Source: Sphingomonadales bacterium UBA7471
GTDB lineage: Bacteria; Pseudomonadota; Alphaproteobacteria; Sphingomonadales; Sphingomonadaceae
Direction: 5' to 3'
Assembly: GCA_002479765.1 (NCBI GenBank)
Contig: DLOZ01000025.1
Coordinates: 1 to 64,000, forward strand
Length of the DNA stretch: 64,000 bases
Notes under the pieces: generated by a model
The model's database searches: none
Seen by the model: the letters and a program-made list of their open reading frames with translations, nothing else
Told to the model about the DNA's origin: nothing
In this document: positions 25,043-33,919 of the stretch, piece after piece
How the letters are laid out: each line of letters begins with the position of its first letter
How positions within the stretch are numbered: the stretch's first letter is position 1
Made by a program: the position numbers and the translations under genes

Positions 25043-25513
25043 TTAACCCCTAAAGTGATGCGCGTGGGTGATCGCAACCGCGAGCGCATCAGCGGCGTCT
25101 GGCCCCGCCAGCTTCAGCCCCGGCAGGAGGATGCGGAGCATCGCTTGCACCTGCTCCTTTTCGGCTTTGCCGGTGCCCACAACGGATTTTTTTACGAGCC
25201 GCGTGGCATATTCAGTCACGGGCGTACGGTTGCGCGCCGCACCCAGAAGCACGACACCGCGTGCTTGCCCAAGTTTGAGTGTCGATTGCGGGTTTTTATT
25301 GACGAAGACCTCTTCCACCGCAGCGCAATCGGGCCGGAAATGATCCAGCACCGCGTGCAATTTTTCATCGAGCAACACGAGCCGATTGGCCAAGGGCAGC
25401 TTGGCATCGGTTGTAATCTCGCCATTGTCGATATGCGAAAGACGGTTGCCTTCTTTGCGGATGACACCCCAGCCGGTCGTGCCTAAGCCGGGGTCGAGAC
25501 CGAGAATAATCAT
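25043..25513 (-). CDS. ruvC: Holliday junction resolvase RuvC
   Basis: 156 residues, RNase H-like fold. The catalytic acids are Asp7 (LGLDPGLGTTGWGV), Glu in AAVEEVFVNKNP, and the C-terminal DAADALAVAITHAHH pair. It cleaves four-way junctions produced by RuvAB. Its start overlaps the yebC stop in ATGA, so yebC-ruvC are translationally coupled. Confidence 0.97.
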   Translation of the reverse strand: MIILGLDPGLGTTGWGVIRKEGNRLSHIDNGEITTDAKLPLANRLVLLDEKLHAVLDHFRPDCAAVEEVFVNKNPQSTLKLGQARGVVLLGAARNRTPVTEYATRLVKKSVVGTGKAEKEQVQAMLRILLPGLKLAGPDAADALAVAITHAHHFRG

Positions 25514-26253
25514 CCCAGTTTCGCCATCACCTCGTCGGAAACGTCATAATTGCCCCAGACGGTCTGCACGTCGTCATCATCTTCCAAGGCATCGATCATC
25601 TTGAGCAAGGTCGCGGCATTGGCTTCGTCGACTTCGACCAAAACCTGCGGTTTCCATGCGAGCTTGGCGCTTTCTGCTTCGCCAAGTGTCGCCTCGAGCG
25701 CCTTGGCGACTTCATGCAGGCTGTCCATCGCGGTCCAGATGCTGTGTTCGTCTTCGCTCGACTCCACATCTTCTGCGCCTGCTTCCAATGCCGCTTCAAA
25801 GATGCTGTCGGCGTCGCCTGCGCTGATGGGGTACGTGATCAGGCCCATACGGTCGAACCCGTGGCTCACCGCGCCGGATGCGCCAAGATTACCGCCATTT
25901 TTGCTGAATGCCGTGCGCACATTGGTTGCGGTGCGGTTGCGGTTGTCGGTCAATGCCTCAACGATGATGGCAACGCCGCCGGGGCCATAGCCTTCATAGC
26001 GCATTTCATCATAGCTTTCCGCGTCGCCGCCGGCTGCCTTGTCGATTGCGCGCTGGATATTATCCTTGGGCATTGATTGTGCTTTGGCCGCATTCACCGC
26101 AAGGCGAAGGCGCGGGTTCATGTCGGGATCCGGCATGCCCATCTTCGCCGCCACGGTAATTTCGCGCGACAGCTTCGAAAATTGCGCCGAACGTTTCTTG
26201 TCCTGGGCGCCCTTGCGATGTTGGATATTCTTGAATTTGCTATGGCCTGCCAT
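25510..26253 (-). CDS. yebC: YebC/PmpR family DNA-binding regulator
   Basis: 247 residues starting with the family hallmark MAGHSKFKNIQHRKGAQDKKR and continuing with PDPDMNPRLRLAVNAAK, MPKDNIQRAIDKA and YEGYGPGGVAIIVEALTDNRNRT. The family acts as a transcription regulator, and some members affect translation. It is the first gene of the yebC-ruvCA cluster, a common arrangement. Confidence 0.95.
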   Translation of the reverse strand: MAGHSKFKNIQHRKGAQDKKRSAQFSKLSREITVAAKMGMPDPDMNPRLRLAVNAAKAQSMPKDNIQRAIDKAAGGDAESYDEMRYEGYGPGGVAIIVEALTDNRNRTATNVRTAFSKNGGNLGASGAVSHGFDRMGLITYPISAGDADSIFEAALEAGAEDVESSEDEHSIWTAMDSLHEVAKALEATLGEAESAKLAWKPQVLVEVDEANAATLLKMIDALEDDDDVQTVWGNYDVSDEVMAKLG

Positions 26254-26364
26254 GGCTCTGCTCTTCTCTGGCTAAAGGATATGAAGCCGCGCCCTTACAT
26301 CAGGCACGCGCCATTGGGCAAGACATCTGCTTTAGCGCAACTGAACCGCAGTCCCAGATACAAT

Positions 26365-26391
26365 GTCATCCTGAAACATGTTCAGGATGAC
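26365..26391. repeat. Perfect 11 bp palindrome related to the REP-like family
   Basis: GTCATCCTGAA, loop ACATG, TTCAGGATGAC. The centre CCTGAAAC-A/T-GTTCAGG resembles the repeats at 18008, 23857 and 24231. It sits in the 170-base gap between gapR and yebC and could also act as a terminator for gapR. Confidence 0.75.
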
Positions 26392-26422
26392 GGGTCTGTT
26401 CGGCGATGAAGCCAAGCGGAAG

Positions 26423-26665
26423 TTAAGCGAGGCCAAGCGCCGATTTGTACGTATCCAAAATGGCTTCCATTTCTTGGCGATCGTCCTGGCTCATTTTGCG
26501 CAGGCGTACGATCTGGCGCATGATTTTCGCGTCATAGCCTTGGCTCTTGGCTTCGCTGTAAACGTCGCGAATGTCGTCGGCGATGCCCTTTTTCTCTTCT
26601 TCCAGACGCTCAATACGTTCAATGAAAAGACGCAGTTGATCGGCGGCGATATTGCCTTCGGCCAT
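26423..26665 (-). CDS. gapR: GapR family nucleoid-associated protein (DUF2312)
   Basis: 80 residues. It is a small, mostly coiled-coil protein with the DUF2312 pattern IAADQLRLFIERIERLEEEKKGIADDI, then VYSEAKSQGYDAKIMRQIVRLRKM. In Caulobacter GapR clamps overtwisted DNA ahead of forks and stimulates topoisomerases. Length and sequence are complete for the family. Confidence 0.93.
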   Translation of the reverse strand: MAEGNIAADQLRLFIERIERLEEEKKGIADDIRDVYSEAKSQGYDAKIMRQIVRLRKMSQDDRQEMEAILDTYKSALGLA

Positions 26666-26723
26666 GATATTCTCCCTGTGGTGTTGGTCGGTGCCTGCGC
26701 ACCCGAATCAAGATGACAGCGCC

Positions 26724-27026
26724 TTAATGCGAAGGGGCGTTTTTCGCCACGCTTTCCTGCATGCGTTGCAATTGTTCGGGCGTGGCTTCGGTCTGATGCT
26801 TCGCTTTCCACTCCGCCGCGGGCATGCCGTGGATCAGCGTGCGTGCTTCATCTTTGGTCAGCGCGCCATCCGCCTCCATCACCCAATCGGCGAGGCAATT
26901 GCGGCAAAAGCCGGCAAGGCCCATCAGGTCGATATTCTGCGCATCGTGCCGGTGCTGCAAATGGGTCACGAGGCGGCGAAATGCGGCTGCGGCCGCCGCG
27001 TCTGATATTTGGATGTCCTGTTGCAT
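26724..27026 (-). CDS. DUF1244 domain protein
   Basis: 100 residues with the conserved block FRRLVTHLQHRHDAQNIDLMGLAGFCRNCLADWV and YGMPAAEWKAKHQ-like C-terminus (here IHGMPAAEWKAKHQTEA). The CxxC in FCRNCL is typical. The function is unknown; these small proteins are widespread in Proteobacteria. I used the ATG at 27026, with GGAAAGGG upstream on the minus strand, rather than a longer in-frame extension that runs into the divergent pyruvate kinase leader. Confidence 0.85.
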   Translation of the reverse strand: MQQDIQISDAAAAAAFRRLVTHLQHRHDAQNIDLMGLAGFCRNCLADWVMEADGALTKDEARTLIHGMPAAEWKAKHQTEATPEQLQRMQESVAKNAPSH

Positions 27027-27106
27027 AGCTATGCGCCCTTTCCGTTGGTGATATGCCGCGTTATGGGGGGTGCGAACGTCAAAATCCATATCGCGGAGCC
27101 ATTTAT

Positions 27107-28555
27107 ATGCAATATCACAAGCCACGTATGCGTAAGGTCCGCATATTGGCGACATTGGGCCCCGCCAGCGACACGCCTGAAATGATCGAAAAGCTGTTCC
27201 GCGCTGGCGCCGATGCCTTTCGCGTCAACATGAGCCATGGCGAGCAAGCCGACAAGGCGCAGTTGATCGCCAATATCCGCGCGCTTGAAAAAGCGTATAA
27301 CCGGCCGACGACGATCTTGGTCGATTTGCAAGGGCCCAAGCTGCGCGTCGGCACCTTTGCCGAGGGCAAGGTGGAATTGCACACGGGCGATAGTTTCCGG
27401 CTGGATACCGATCACACACCGGGGGACGCGCACCGCGTCTATTTGCCGCATCCCGAAATCTTTGCCGCATTGGAAGTCGGCGCGCGGCTGTTGCTCGACG
27501 ATGGCAAGCTTGTTCTGCGGGTCACCGAAATCGGGCCGGAATATATCAATACCATGGTGGAAGTTGGCGGTGCATTGTCGAACCGCAAGGGGCTGAACGT
27601 CCCTGACGTCGTCATTCCCATTGCCGCGCTGACCGAAAAGGACCGTTCGGACCTTGCCTTTGCTTTGGAGCAGGGCGTGGACTGGATCGCGATGTCCTTC
27701 GTCCAGCGGCCAGAGGATGTTGCCGAGGGCAAGAAGCTGATCGGTGATAAGGCTGCGTTGCTGGCGAAGATTGAAAAGCCGGCAGCTATCGGGCGGTTGG
27801 AAGAAATTCTGGAACTCGCCGACGGCGTGATGGTCGCGCGCGGTGATTTGGGTGTTGAAATGCTGCCCGAACAAGTGCCGCCTTTGCAGAAAAAGATTGT
27901 GTCGACCGCACGGCGCATGGGCAAGCCGGTGGTCGTTGCGACGCAAATGTTGGAATCGATGATCGTATCGCCATCGCCCACCCGCGCCGAGGTGTCGGAC
28001 GTTGCAACTGCGATTTATGATGGTGCCGACGCGGTCATGTTGTCGGCCGAAACGGCAGCGGGCGCGTGGCCGATTGAAGCGGTGTCGATTATGGACCGCA
28101 TTGCGCAACAGGTCGAAAGTGACCCCGATTTCTACAAGCGTATCCACTTTACCGAGACCCCGGCCGATTCCACCACGGCCGATGCGCTGGCCGAGGCGAG
28201 CGGACGGATTGTCGACACCATAGAAACCAGCGCCATTGTCTGCTTCACTTCATCGGGCTCGACCGCGCGGCGGATTTCGCGCGAACGGCCATCCGTGCCG
28301 CTCTTGGTACTCACCGCCAGCCAATCGACCGCGCGCCGCCTTGGGCTCCTGTGGGGCGCTTTTGCCGTGCGGACCAAGGATATTGGATCGTTCGAGGAAA
28401 TGGTCGCCAAGGGCAAGCGCATGGCGCTGCGCTACCATTTGGGCCATGCCGGTGGCCGCATTGTCATCATGGCTGGCGTGCCATTTGGCACACCCGGTTC
28501 AACAAATGTGTTGCACATCGTCCGGCTGACCGGCGATGAGCTGAAGGGTCATTAA
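27107..28555 (+). CDS. pyk: Pyruvate kinase
   Basis: 482 residues. It opens with RKVRILATLGPAS, followed by FRVNMSHG, the ADP/metal region LVDLQGPKLRVG, the active-site KIEKPAAIGRLEEIL and MVARGDLGVE, VVVATQMLESM, and the MLSAETAAGAWPIEAV loop. The C-terminal regulatory domain is present. It converts phosphoenolpyruvate and ADP to pyruvate and ATP. The start at 27107 has GGAG ten bases upstream; an earlier in-frame ATG at 27053 has none. Confidence 0.97.
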   Translation: MQYHKPRMRKVRILATLGPASDTPEMIEKLFRAGADAFRVNMSHGEQADKAQLIANIRALEKAYNRPTTILVDLQGPKLRVGTFAEGKVELHTGDSFRLDTDHTPGDAHRVYLPHPEIFAALEVGARLLLDDGKLVLRVTEIGPEYINTMVEVGGALSNRKGLNVPDVVIPIAALTEKDRSDLAFALEQGVDWIAMSFVQRPEDVAEGKKLIGDKAALLAKIEKPAAIGRLEEILELADGVMVARGDLGVEMLPEQVPPLQKKIVSTARRMGKPVVVATQMLESMIVSPSPTRAEVSDVATAIYDGADAVMLSAETAAGAWPIEAVSIMDRIAQQVESDPDFYKRIHFTETPADSTTADALAEASGRIVDTIETSAIVCFTSSGSTARRISRERPSVPLLVLTASQSTARRLGLLWGAFAVRTKDIGSFEEMVAKGKRMALRYHLGHAGGRIVIMAGVPFGTPGSTNVLHIVRLTGDELKGH

Positions 28556-28570
28556 AGTCCGTTTGCGCGA

Positions 28571-29599
28571 TCAGGGCAGCAAAAGACTGCTGTCGCCATA
28601 GCTATAAAACCGGTATTCTTCGGCGATTGCATGGGCATAGGCCGCTTGCATTGTCTCACGGCCCATCAACGCGCTCACCAGCATGAACAGCGTTGATTTT
28701 GGTAAGTGAAAGTTGGTCATCAGGCCGCTGATGGCTTTAAACCTGTAGCCCGGCGTGATGAAGATATCGGTGTCGCCTTCAAACGGGTGCACCACACCAT
28801 TTTGGTCGGCGGCACTTTCGACAAGGCGCAGCGAGGTGGTGCCAACCGCGACCAAACGGCCGCCATTTTCGCATATGCTGTTGAGCCGATCCGCTGTCTC
28901 GGCATCAATGCTGCCCCACTCGCTGTGCATGCGGTGGTTTGTCGTGTCGTCGACCTTTACCGGCAAGAATGTGCCTGCACCCACATGCAGGGTCAGTGTC
29001 GCGGTTTCTATCCCGGCATCGTGCACCGCCTGCATCAATTCGGGGGTGAAATGCAGTGACGCGGTGGGGGCTGCCACGGCGCCGTCCTTTTGCGCGAACA
29101 TCGTCTGATAATCTTCGGCATCGCGCGCATCGGTTGGCCGCTTGCCCGCGATATAGGGCGGCAATGGCATCGTGCCGGCGCGATGCAGCAACACTTCGAC
29201 CGGTTCATCGCCTTCAAAAAACAATGTAAAGCTGCCGTCGTCATGGCGTTCTTCGGCCTTGGCCAAGACCCCGTGGCCAAAATCAATGCAGTCACCAATA
29301 TGCAGGCGCTTTGCATTGCGGATGAACGCCTGCCAGCGGCGCAGATCGATGCGTTTATGCAACGTCGCACCAATCGTCGCGTCGCCCCTGCGGCCGGTAA
29401 GTTGCGCTGGAATGACGCGCGTGTCGTTGAAGATCAGGCAATCGCCCTTGCGCAGCTTTTGCGGGAGGTCGCTGACGGAAGCATCGACCATGTTGCCCTC
29501 GCCACCGACGCATAGCATACGCGCCGAATCCCGCGGGCTAACAGGCCGCAGCGCGATCCGCTCGGGCGGAAGCTCGAAGTCAAACAGGTCTACGCGCAT
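28571..29599 (-). CDS. queA: tRNA preQ1(34) S-adenosylmethionine ribosyltransferase-isomerase QueA
   Basis: 342 residues with MRVDLFDFELPPERIALRP at the start, then FNDTRVIPAQLTGRR, YIAGKRPTDARDAEDYQT, TASLHFTPEL, LHVGAGTFLPVK and TNFHLPKSTLFMLVSALMG, all diagnostic for QueA. It builds epoxyqueuosine on tRNA using SAM. It converges with pyk and lies directly downstream of a cyclophilin gene, with 16 bases between. Confidence 0.97.
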   Translation of the reverse strand: MRVDLFDFELPPERIALRPVSPRDSARMLCVGGEGNMVDASVSDLPQKLRKGDCLIFNDTRVIPAQLTGRRGDATIGATLHKRIDLRRWQAFIRNAKRLHIGDCIDFGHGVLAKAEERHDDGSFTLFFEGDEPVEVLLHRAGTMPLPPYIAGKRPTDARDAEDYQTMFAQKDGAVAAPTASLHFTPELMQAVHDAGIETATLTLHVGAGTFLPVKVDDTTNHRMHSEWGSIDAETADRLNSICENGGRLVAVGTTSLRLVESAADQNGVVHPFEGDTDIFITPGYRFKAISGLMTNFHLPKSTLFMLVSALMGRETMQAAYAHAIAEEYRFYSYGDSSLLLP

Positions 29600-29615
29600 G
29601 CTATTGCCGCAGCGG

Positions 29616-30251
29616 TTAGCTACCGCTTGGCTGGCCTAAGGCAACCGGCTGCGCGGGCAATGCGGGCGGCGGGACATTGTCTGCCGCAATCGATGCCTGA
29701 AGCACTTTGCTTGGGCTCGCGGGTGGTTCGCCGCGTTCAATGGCGTCGACAAACTGCATGCCGGATGTCACGCGGCCAAAGACGGTATATTTGTTGTCGA
29801 GGCTGAAGCGCGGTTGAAAGCAGATGAAGAACTGGCTGTTGGCCGTGTCTGGATCATTCGTGCGTGCCATCGACACTGTTCCGCGCAAATGCGGCGTTTT
29901 GTTAAACTCGGCCTTTAGATCGGGAAGCTCCGACCCACCTTGGCCCGTGCCTGTTGGGTCCCCGGTTTGCGCCATGAAGCCCTCAATCACGCGGTGGAAG
30001 ATAACGCCATTGTAAAAGCCCTGACGCGTCAACGTCTTGATCCGTTCCACATGCGCGGGTGCAACGGCGGGGAACATCTGAATAGTAACGCGGCCGCCCG
30101 TCGACAAATCGAGCACCAACATATTTTCAAGGTCAGGCGCAACGGGCGTAGGCGCAGTCGCTGGCGTTTGCGCGAGTGCGGGAGCGCCCGCAAGCAATAG
30201 CCCGCCTAAAATGAGCGCAGTCAGCTTCGACAAAAATATGCGTGAAAACAT
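29616..30251 (-). CDS. Periplasmic peptidyl-prolyl cis-trans isomerase (cyclophilin)
   Basis: About 211 residues with a signal peptide (LTALILGGLLLAGAPALAQ) and a compact bacterial cyclophilin domain: FHRVIEGFMAQTGDPTGTGQGG, GTVSMARTNDPDTANSQFFICF and YTVFGRVTSGMQFVDAIERGE. It folds exported proteins. The start is the ATG at 30251, preceded by an in-frame TTG. Its tail carries a proline-rich extension with no evident function. Confidence 0.92.
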   Translation of the reverse strand: MFSRIFLSKLTALILGGLLLAGAPALAQTPATAPTPVAPDLENMLVLDLSTGGRVTIQMFPAVAPAHVERIKTLTRQGFYNGVIFHRVIEGFMAQTGDPTGTGQGGSELPDLKAEFNKTPHLRGTVSMARTNDPDTANSQFFICFQPRFSLDNKYTVFGRVTSGMQFVDAIERGEPPASPSKVLQASIAADNVPPPALPAQPVALGQPSGS

Positions 30252-30590
30252 CAAAAGGCCGCCTTTATTATAGAATTGCCGCTCTCTTAACGAACGACGC
30301 TGTCGCTGTCATGAACGATTTTCGCCCTGCGCCAGGTTGGGCAGGGAGAGACGAAGCCTGTGGATAAGTCACTGTTGCATAAAAGTGACAGCCTAGAAAT
30401 ATTATTGTCATATTAACCCAATTTGTTGCACGAACCTAGTAAATCCGCCAAAGCGCCGCCAACCCGGAGAGATTTCTCTGCATTCCGTGCGTGCTTTGCA
30501 TGTGCGATTTGAGTGAAAAAGCTGGGGAGTTTAACAGCCACCAGAACGCGATAATTCGTTGGAATGGGGCGCTATTATAGGGGCTATATC
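30252..30590. other. Intergenic region before the TonB-dependent receptor
   Basis: 339 bases between divergent genes. GTCACT (30368-30373) and AGTGAC (30384-30389) form a small inverted repeat, followed by an AT-rich stretch (30396-30425) that probably contains the receptor promoter. I see no coding region or RNA gene. AGGGG lies about eight bases before the chosen GTG start. Confidence 0.4.
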
Positions 30591-33500
30591 GTGAAAAACA
30601 CACGTATCAGCAATTTGAAATATGCAGCGGCACCGCTCGCACTGGGTCTGGCGTTGATCTCAACGCCGTCATTCGCTCAGGATGCGGCAGCCGAAGATGA
30701 AACCGTTGAGGCAATCGTTGTCACAGGTTCGCTCATTACCAATCCAAACCTTGAGCGTTCGGCTCCGGTCAACGTAACTTCAGCCGAAGAAATGGAATTG
30801 CTTCAGTCCAACCTGGCCGAAGAAGTTCTTCGTGAAATCCCAGGCGTTGTTGCTTCGATCGGTTCCGCGGTCAATAACGGCAACGGTGGTGCATCGTACG
30901 TTAACTTGCGCGGCATTGGTTCAAACCGTAACGTCGTATTGCTTGACGGTGATCGTATCGTTCCCGCCGGTTTTGGTGGTCAGGTCGATTTGAACAACAT
31001 TCCGCTCGCTTTGGTTGAGCGCGTTGACGTTCTGACCGGTGGCGCATCGACCACGTATGGCGCTGACGCCGTTGGTGGTGTTGTTAACTTCATCCTGAAG
31101 AATGATTTCTCCGGTCTGGAAGCCCAATCTTCGTACCAGCTCACCGAAAAAGGTGACGGTGACGTTTTCCGCGCTGATGTCACAATCGGTGCGAACTTCG
31201 ACGATGGTCGTGGTAACGCCGTATTTGGCGTTGGTTACCAGCAATCTGATCCAGTATATCAAGGTGCGCGCGATGTTTCGCTAACTACCATTGAAACCTA
31301 TGCTGGTACAGCGCTCGGTTCAGGTACATCATTCCCCTCGCGTTTCTCGGGCGGTCGTCTGGTTAGCGGTACGGGCAATGGCGGTACAAACCAGATCAAC
31401 GAAGCGGGTCAGCTCGTTCCGACCTTTGCGACGTTTAACTTCAACCCATATAACGTCTTCCAGACACCGTTCGAACGTTTCAACATGTTCGGTCAAGCGC
31501 GTTACGAAGTCAGCGATGCAATTGAAGTATATTCGCGCGGTCTGTTTTCAAAGAACACGGTAAACACGATCATCGCACCATCGGGCGCGTTCAGCATCAG
31601 CGTGAACCTTCCTTTGAACAACCCGTTCTTGCCTGCCGCTGCGCGTAACCAGTTCTGCGCATTCGACGTTAACCCAAGCGCGACGGTTTATACCCCACGC
31701 TTTACACAAGCGCAGTGCGATGCCGCGGCTAACCCAAGCTTGCGTCCTGGTCAGCCCGGTTATCTTGAAATCGGCACAGGTGGCGCGTCTGCAACTGCTA
31801 CGACGTCGGGCAACGGTCTTGCTGTATTGCAACCATGGCAGCCATTCGACGTGAACGGCAATGGCGTGATCGAAGCTGGTGAAGGTTACAACCCTAACCC
31901 GCAGACACTTTTTGCCCGTCGCGCAATCGAAGCTGGTCCACGTATTTCGGAATATGTAACGACCGTATTCGATTACCGTTTGGGTGCCCGCGGTTCGATC
32001 ACTGACTCAATCGACTGGGATATCTCGGGTGCCTATGGCCAAAGCGAGAATATTCAGACGATTAAGGGTTATACCTTGAACTCACGTTTCCGTCAGTCGC
32101 TTCGTGCGGGCGGAACTGCTTCGGCGCCGGTTTGCTTCGATACGTCAAATGGATGCGTTGCCGCAAATGTCTTCGGCACCATTCAGCCATCAGCAATTCC
32201 GTTCTTGGTTCAGGAAAGCACCAGCTTTACGAAAACCTCGCTTGCACAAGTCAAGGGAACCATCAACGGCGATGCGGGCTTTACCAGCCCATTTGCTGAA
32301 GATTCCGTGGCATTCGCAGTCGGCGGTGAATATCGTAAATATACTGCCCGTCAGGGCGCTGACGCGCTTGCCAAGAGCGGTGATCTTGGCGGTTCCGGCG
32401 GTGCAACTCCAGATATTTCTGGTGGGTTCGACGTATATGAAGGCTTTGGCGAACTTGTTATGCCACTGGTTAGCGACAAGCCATTCGTGAACAGCCTGAC
32501 CGTTGAAGGTGGCCTGCGCTATTCATCGTACACAGTCGACGCACCAGGTAACCCATCGTACAACACCACAACCTTTAAGGCTGGTGGTACTTGGGAGCCA
32601 ATCGAAGGCCTCGCCATTCGTGGTAACTTTGCGCGTGCCGTTCGTGCGCCGAACATTGGCGAACTGTTCTCGCCGGTGAACACTGGATTGACCAACCTTG
32701 GTACCGATCCATGTGCGACGTTGACGACGGCTGGCGCTGTGTTGCCAGGACGTCCGGCAACTGGCCCAACCGGTGAACTTCGTGCTGTCTGCTTGGCGCA
32801 AGGTGCCAACTTGGGCAACATCAACTCGATTCCACAGCCTAACGCAGGCCAGGTGAACTCGACTGGTGGTGGTAACGTCAACATTAAGCCTGAAAAGTCG
32901 AACAGCTTCATCATTGGTGCGATCTTCCAGCCAGCCAGAATCCCTGGCTTCACTGCGTCGATCGATTATTACAACATCAAGGTAACGGGCGCGATTTCGG
33001 CTCCAACCCCTGGTGACGTAATTGCGGCTTGCTTCGGCACGAACGTATTCAGCCCACCAGCTGGCGCGTCGACATCTGCTGCTTGTACCAGCATTCGTCG
33101 TAGCCCGGCCGATGGCAGCTTGAGCGGCGATCCGAGCACTTTCACGGGTCTGCCTTCGGTTCTGTCGAACGCGGGTGCCCTTGAAACTGACGGCATCGAC
33201 GTGATCATGAACTACAAGACTGATCTGACCGACAAAATCGCTTTGGCTTTGTCGTTCAACGGTAACTACACGTTCAAATCGACGTTCAACGCGTTCGTGC
33301 TCAACCCTGAATCGGTCAATCGTGATTGCACCGGCTATTTCAGCTCGAACTGTGGTTCACTGCAGCCAGACTTCTCATGGTCGCAGCGTACAACATTGTC
33401 GTACGGCAAGATCGACGTGTCGTTGTTGTGGCGTCACCTGTCGGCGATGGAGCAAGAACCACTTGACGTGATTGACGGTGGTGCGTTCTTTAACGGAACG

Positions 33501-33764
33501 ATCGGTTCGTCGGTCTTGGGCGTTGGCGGCCGGACGGTTAACTTCGGCAAGATCAGTGCATATGATTACTTTGATCTGTCGACGCGTCTCAACGTCAACG
33601 AAAATCTGACGATCACCGCTACGGTGCAGAACTTGCTGGACAAGGATCCACCATTGACCGGTAACAACGCGGGTTCGACATCGTACAACAGCGGTAACAC
33701 CTTCCCGTCGACATATGACGCGCTGGGTCGTCGCTATGCTGTAACGGCAAAGCTGCGCTTCTAA
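30591..33764 (+). CDS. TonB-dependent outer-membrane receptor
   Basis: About 1057 residues. A signal peptide ends PSFAQ. It is followed by a TonB-box-like segment (EAIVVTGS) and the plug domain with LREIPGVV, YVNLRGIGSNRNVVLLDGDR and DVLTGGASTTYGADAVGGVVNFILK. The long beta-barrel closes with YAVTAKLRF and its terminal Phe. It takes up a ligand across the outer membrane using TonB energy; the ligand is unknown. Codon use (many GGT, CGT, GTT) differs from the GC-ending codons of neighbours, a sign of high expression. I chose GTG at 30591 because AGGGG precedes it and the signal peptide then starts properly. Confidence 0.95.
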   Translation: MKNTRISNLKYAAAPLALGLALISTPSFAQDAAAEDETVEAIVVTGSLITNPNLERSAPVNVTSAEEMELLQSNLAEEVLREIPGVVASIGSAVNNGNGGASYVNLRGIGSNRNVVLLDGDRIVPAGFGGQVDLNNIPLALVERVDVLTGGASTTYGADAVGGVVNFILKNDFSGLEAQSSYQLTEKGDGDVFRADVTIGANFDDGRGNAVFGVGYQQSDPVYQGARDVSLTTIETYAGTALGSGTSFPSRFSGGRLVSGTGNGGTNQINEAGQLVPTFATFNFNPYNVFQTPFERFNMFGQARYEVSDAIEVYSRGLFSKNTVNTIIAPSGAFSISVNLPLNNPFLPAAARNQFCAFDVNPSATVYTPRFTQAQCDAAANPSLRPGQPGYLEIGTGGASATATTSGNGLAVLQPWQPFDVNGNGVIEAGEGYNPNPQTLFARRAIEAGPRISEYVTTVFDYRLGARGSITDSIDWDISGAYGQSENIQTIKGYTLNSRFRQSLRAGGTASAPVCFDTSNGCVAANVFGTIQPSAIPFLVQESTSFTKTSLAQVKGTINGDAGFTSPFAEDSVAFAVGGEYRKYTARQGADALAKSGDLGGSGGATPDISGGFDVYEGFGELVMPLVSDKPFVNSLTVEGGLRYSSYTVDAPGNPSYNTTTFKAGGTWEPIEGLAIRGNFARAVRAPNIGELFSPVNTGLTNLGTDPCATLTTAGAVLPGRPATGPTGELRAVCLAQGANLGNINSIPQPNAGQVNSTGGGNVNIKPEKSNSFIIGAIFQPARIPGFTASIDYYNIKVTGAISAPTPGDVIAACFGTNVFSPPAGASTSAACTSIRRSPADGSLSGDPSTFTGLPSVLSNAGALETDGIDVIMNYKTDLTDKIALALSFNGNYTFKSTFNAFVLNPESVNRDCTGYFSSNCGSLQPDFSWSQRTTLSYGKIDVSLLWRHLSAMEQEPLDVIDGGAFFNGTIGSSVLGVGGRTVNFGKISAYDYFDLSTRLNVNENLTITATVQNLLDKDPPLTGNNAGSTSYNSGNTFPSTYDALGRRYAVTAKLRF

Positions 33765-33786
33765 TTTGAAGAGCATATAATGAAAC

Positions 33787-33817
33787 AAGGGGGCGGGCAG
33801 CAATGTCCGCCCCTTTT
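33787..33817 (+). terminator. Terminator after the TonB-dependent receptor
   Basis: AAGGGG...CGGGCA pairs with TGTCCG...CCCCTT around GCAA, followed by a short T run. It separates the receptor from the convergent sulfotransferase-like gene. Confidence 0.75.
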
Positions 33818-33919
33818 GTATTGTGCGGGCACGCGAGGCCATGAGCCAGGCCAAGACCTGCAAGACTGCGTAATGTTGGTTTAGATAATGTCCCGCCCTA
33901 AGTGGCGAGGCCGAGCGCT

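Noticed and set aside
27029..28147. Minus-strand frame of 372 residues opposite pyruvate kinase
   Set aside because: Antisense shadow; the plus strand encodes all pyruvate kinase motifs.
30373..30401. Sigma-70 promoter for the TonB receptor (TTGCAT, 17 bases, AATATT)
   Set aside because: Spacing is right but both hexamers match the consensus poorly, so I did not call it.
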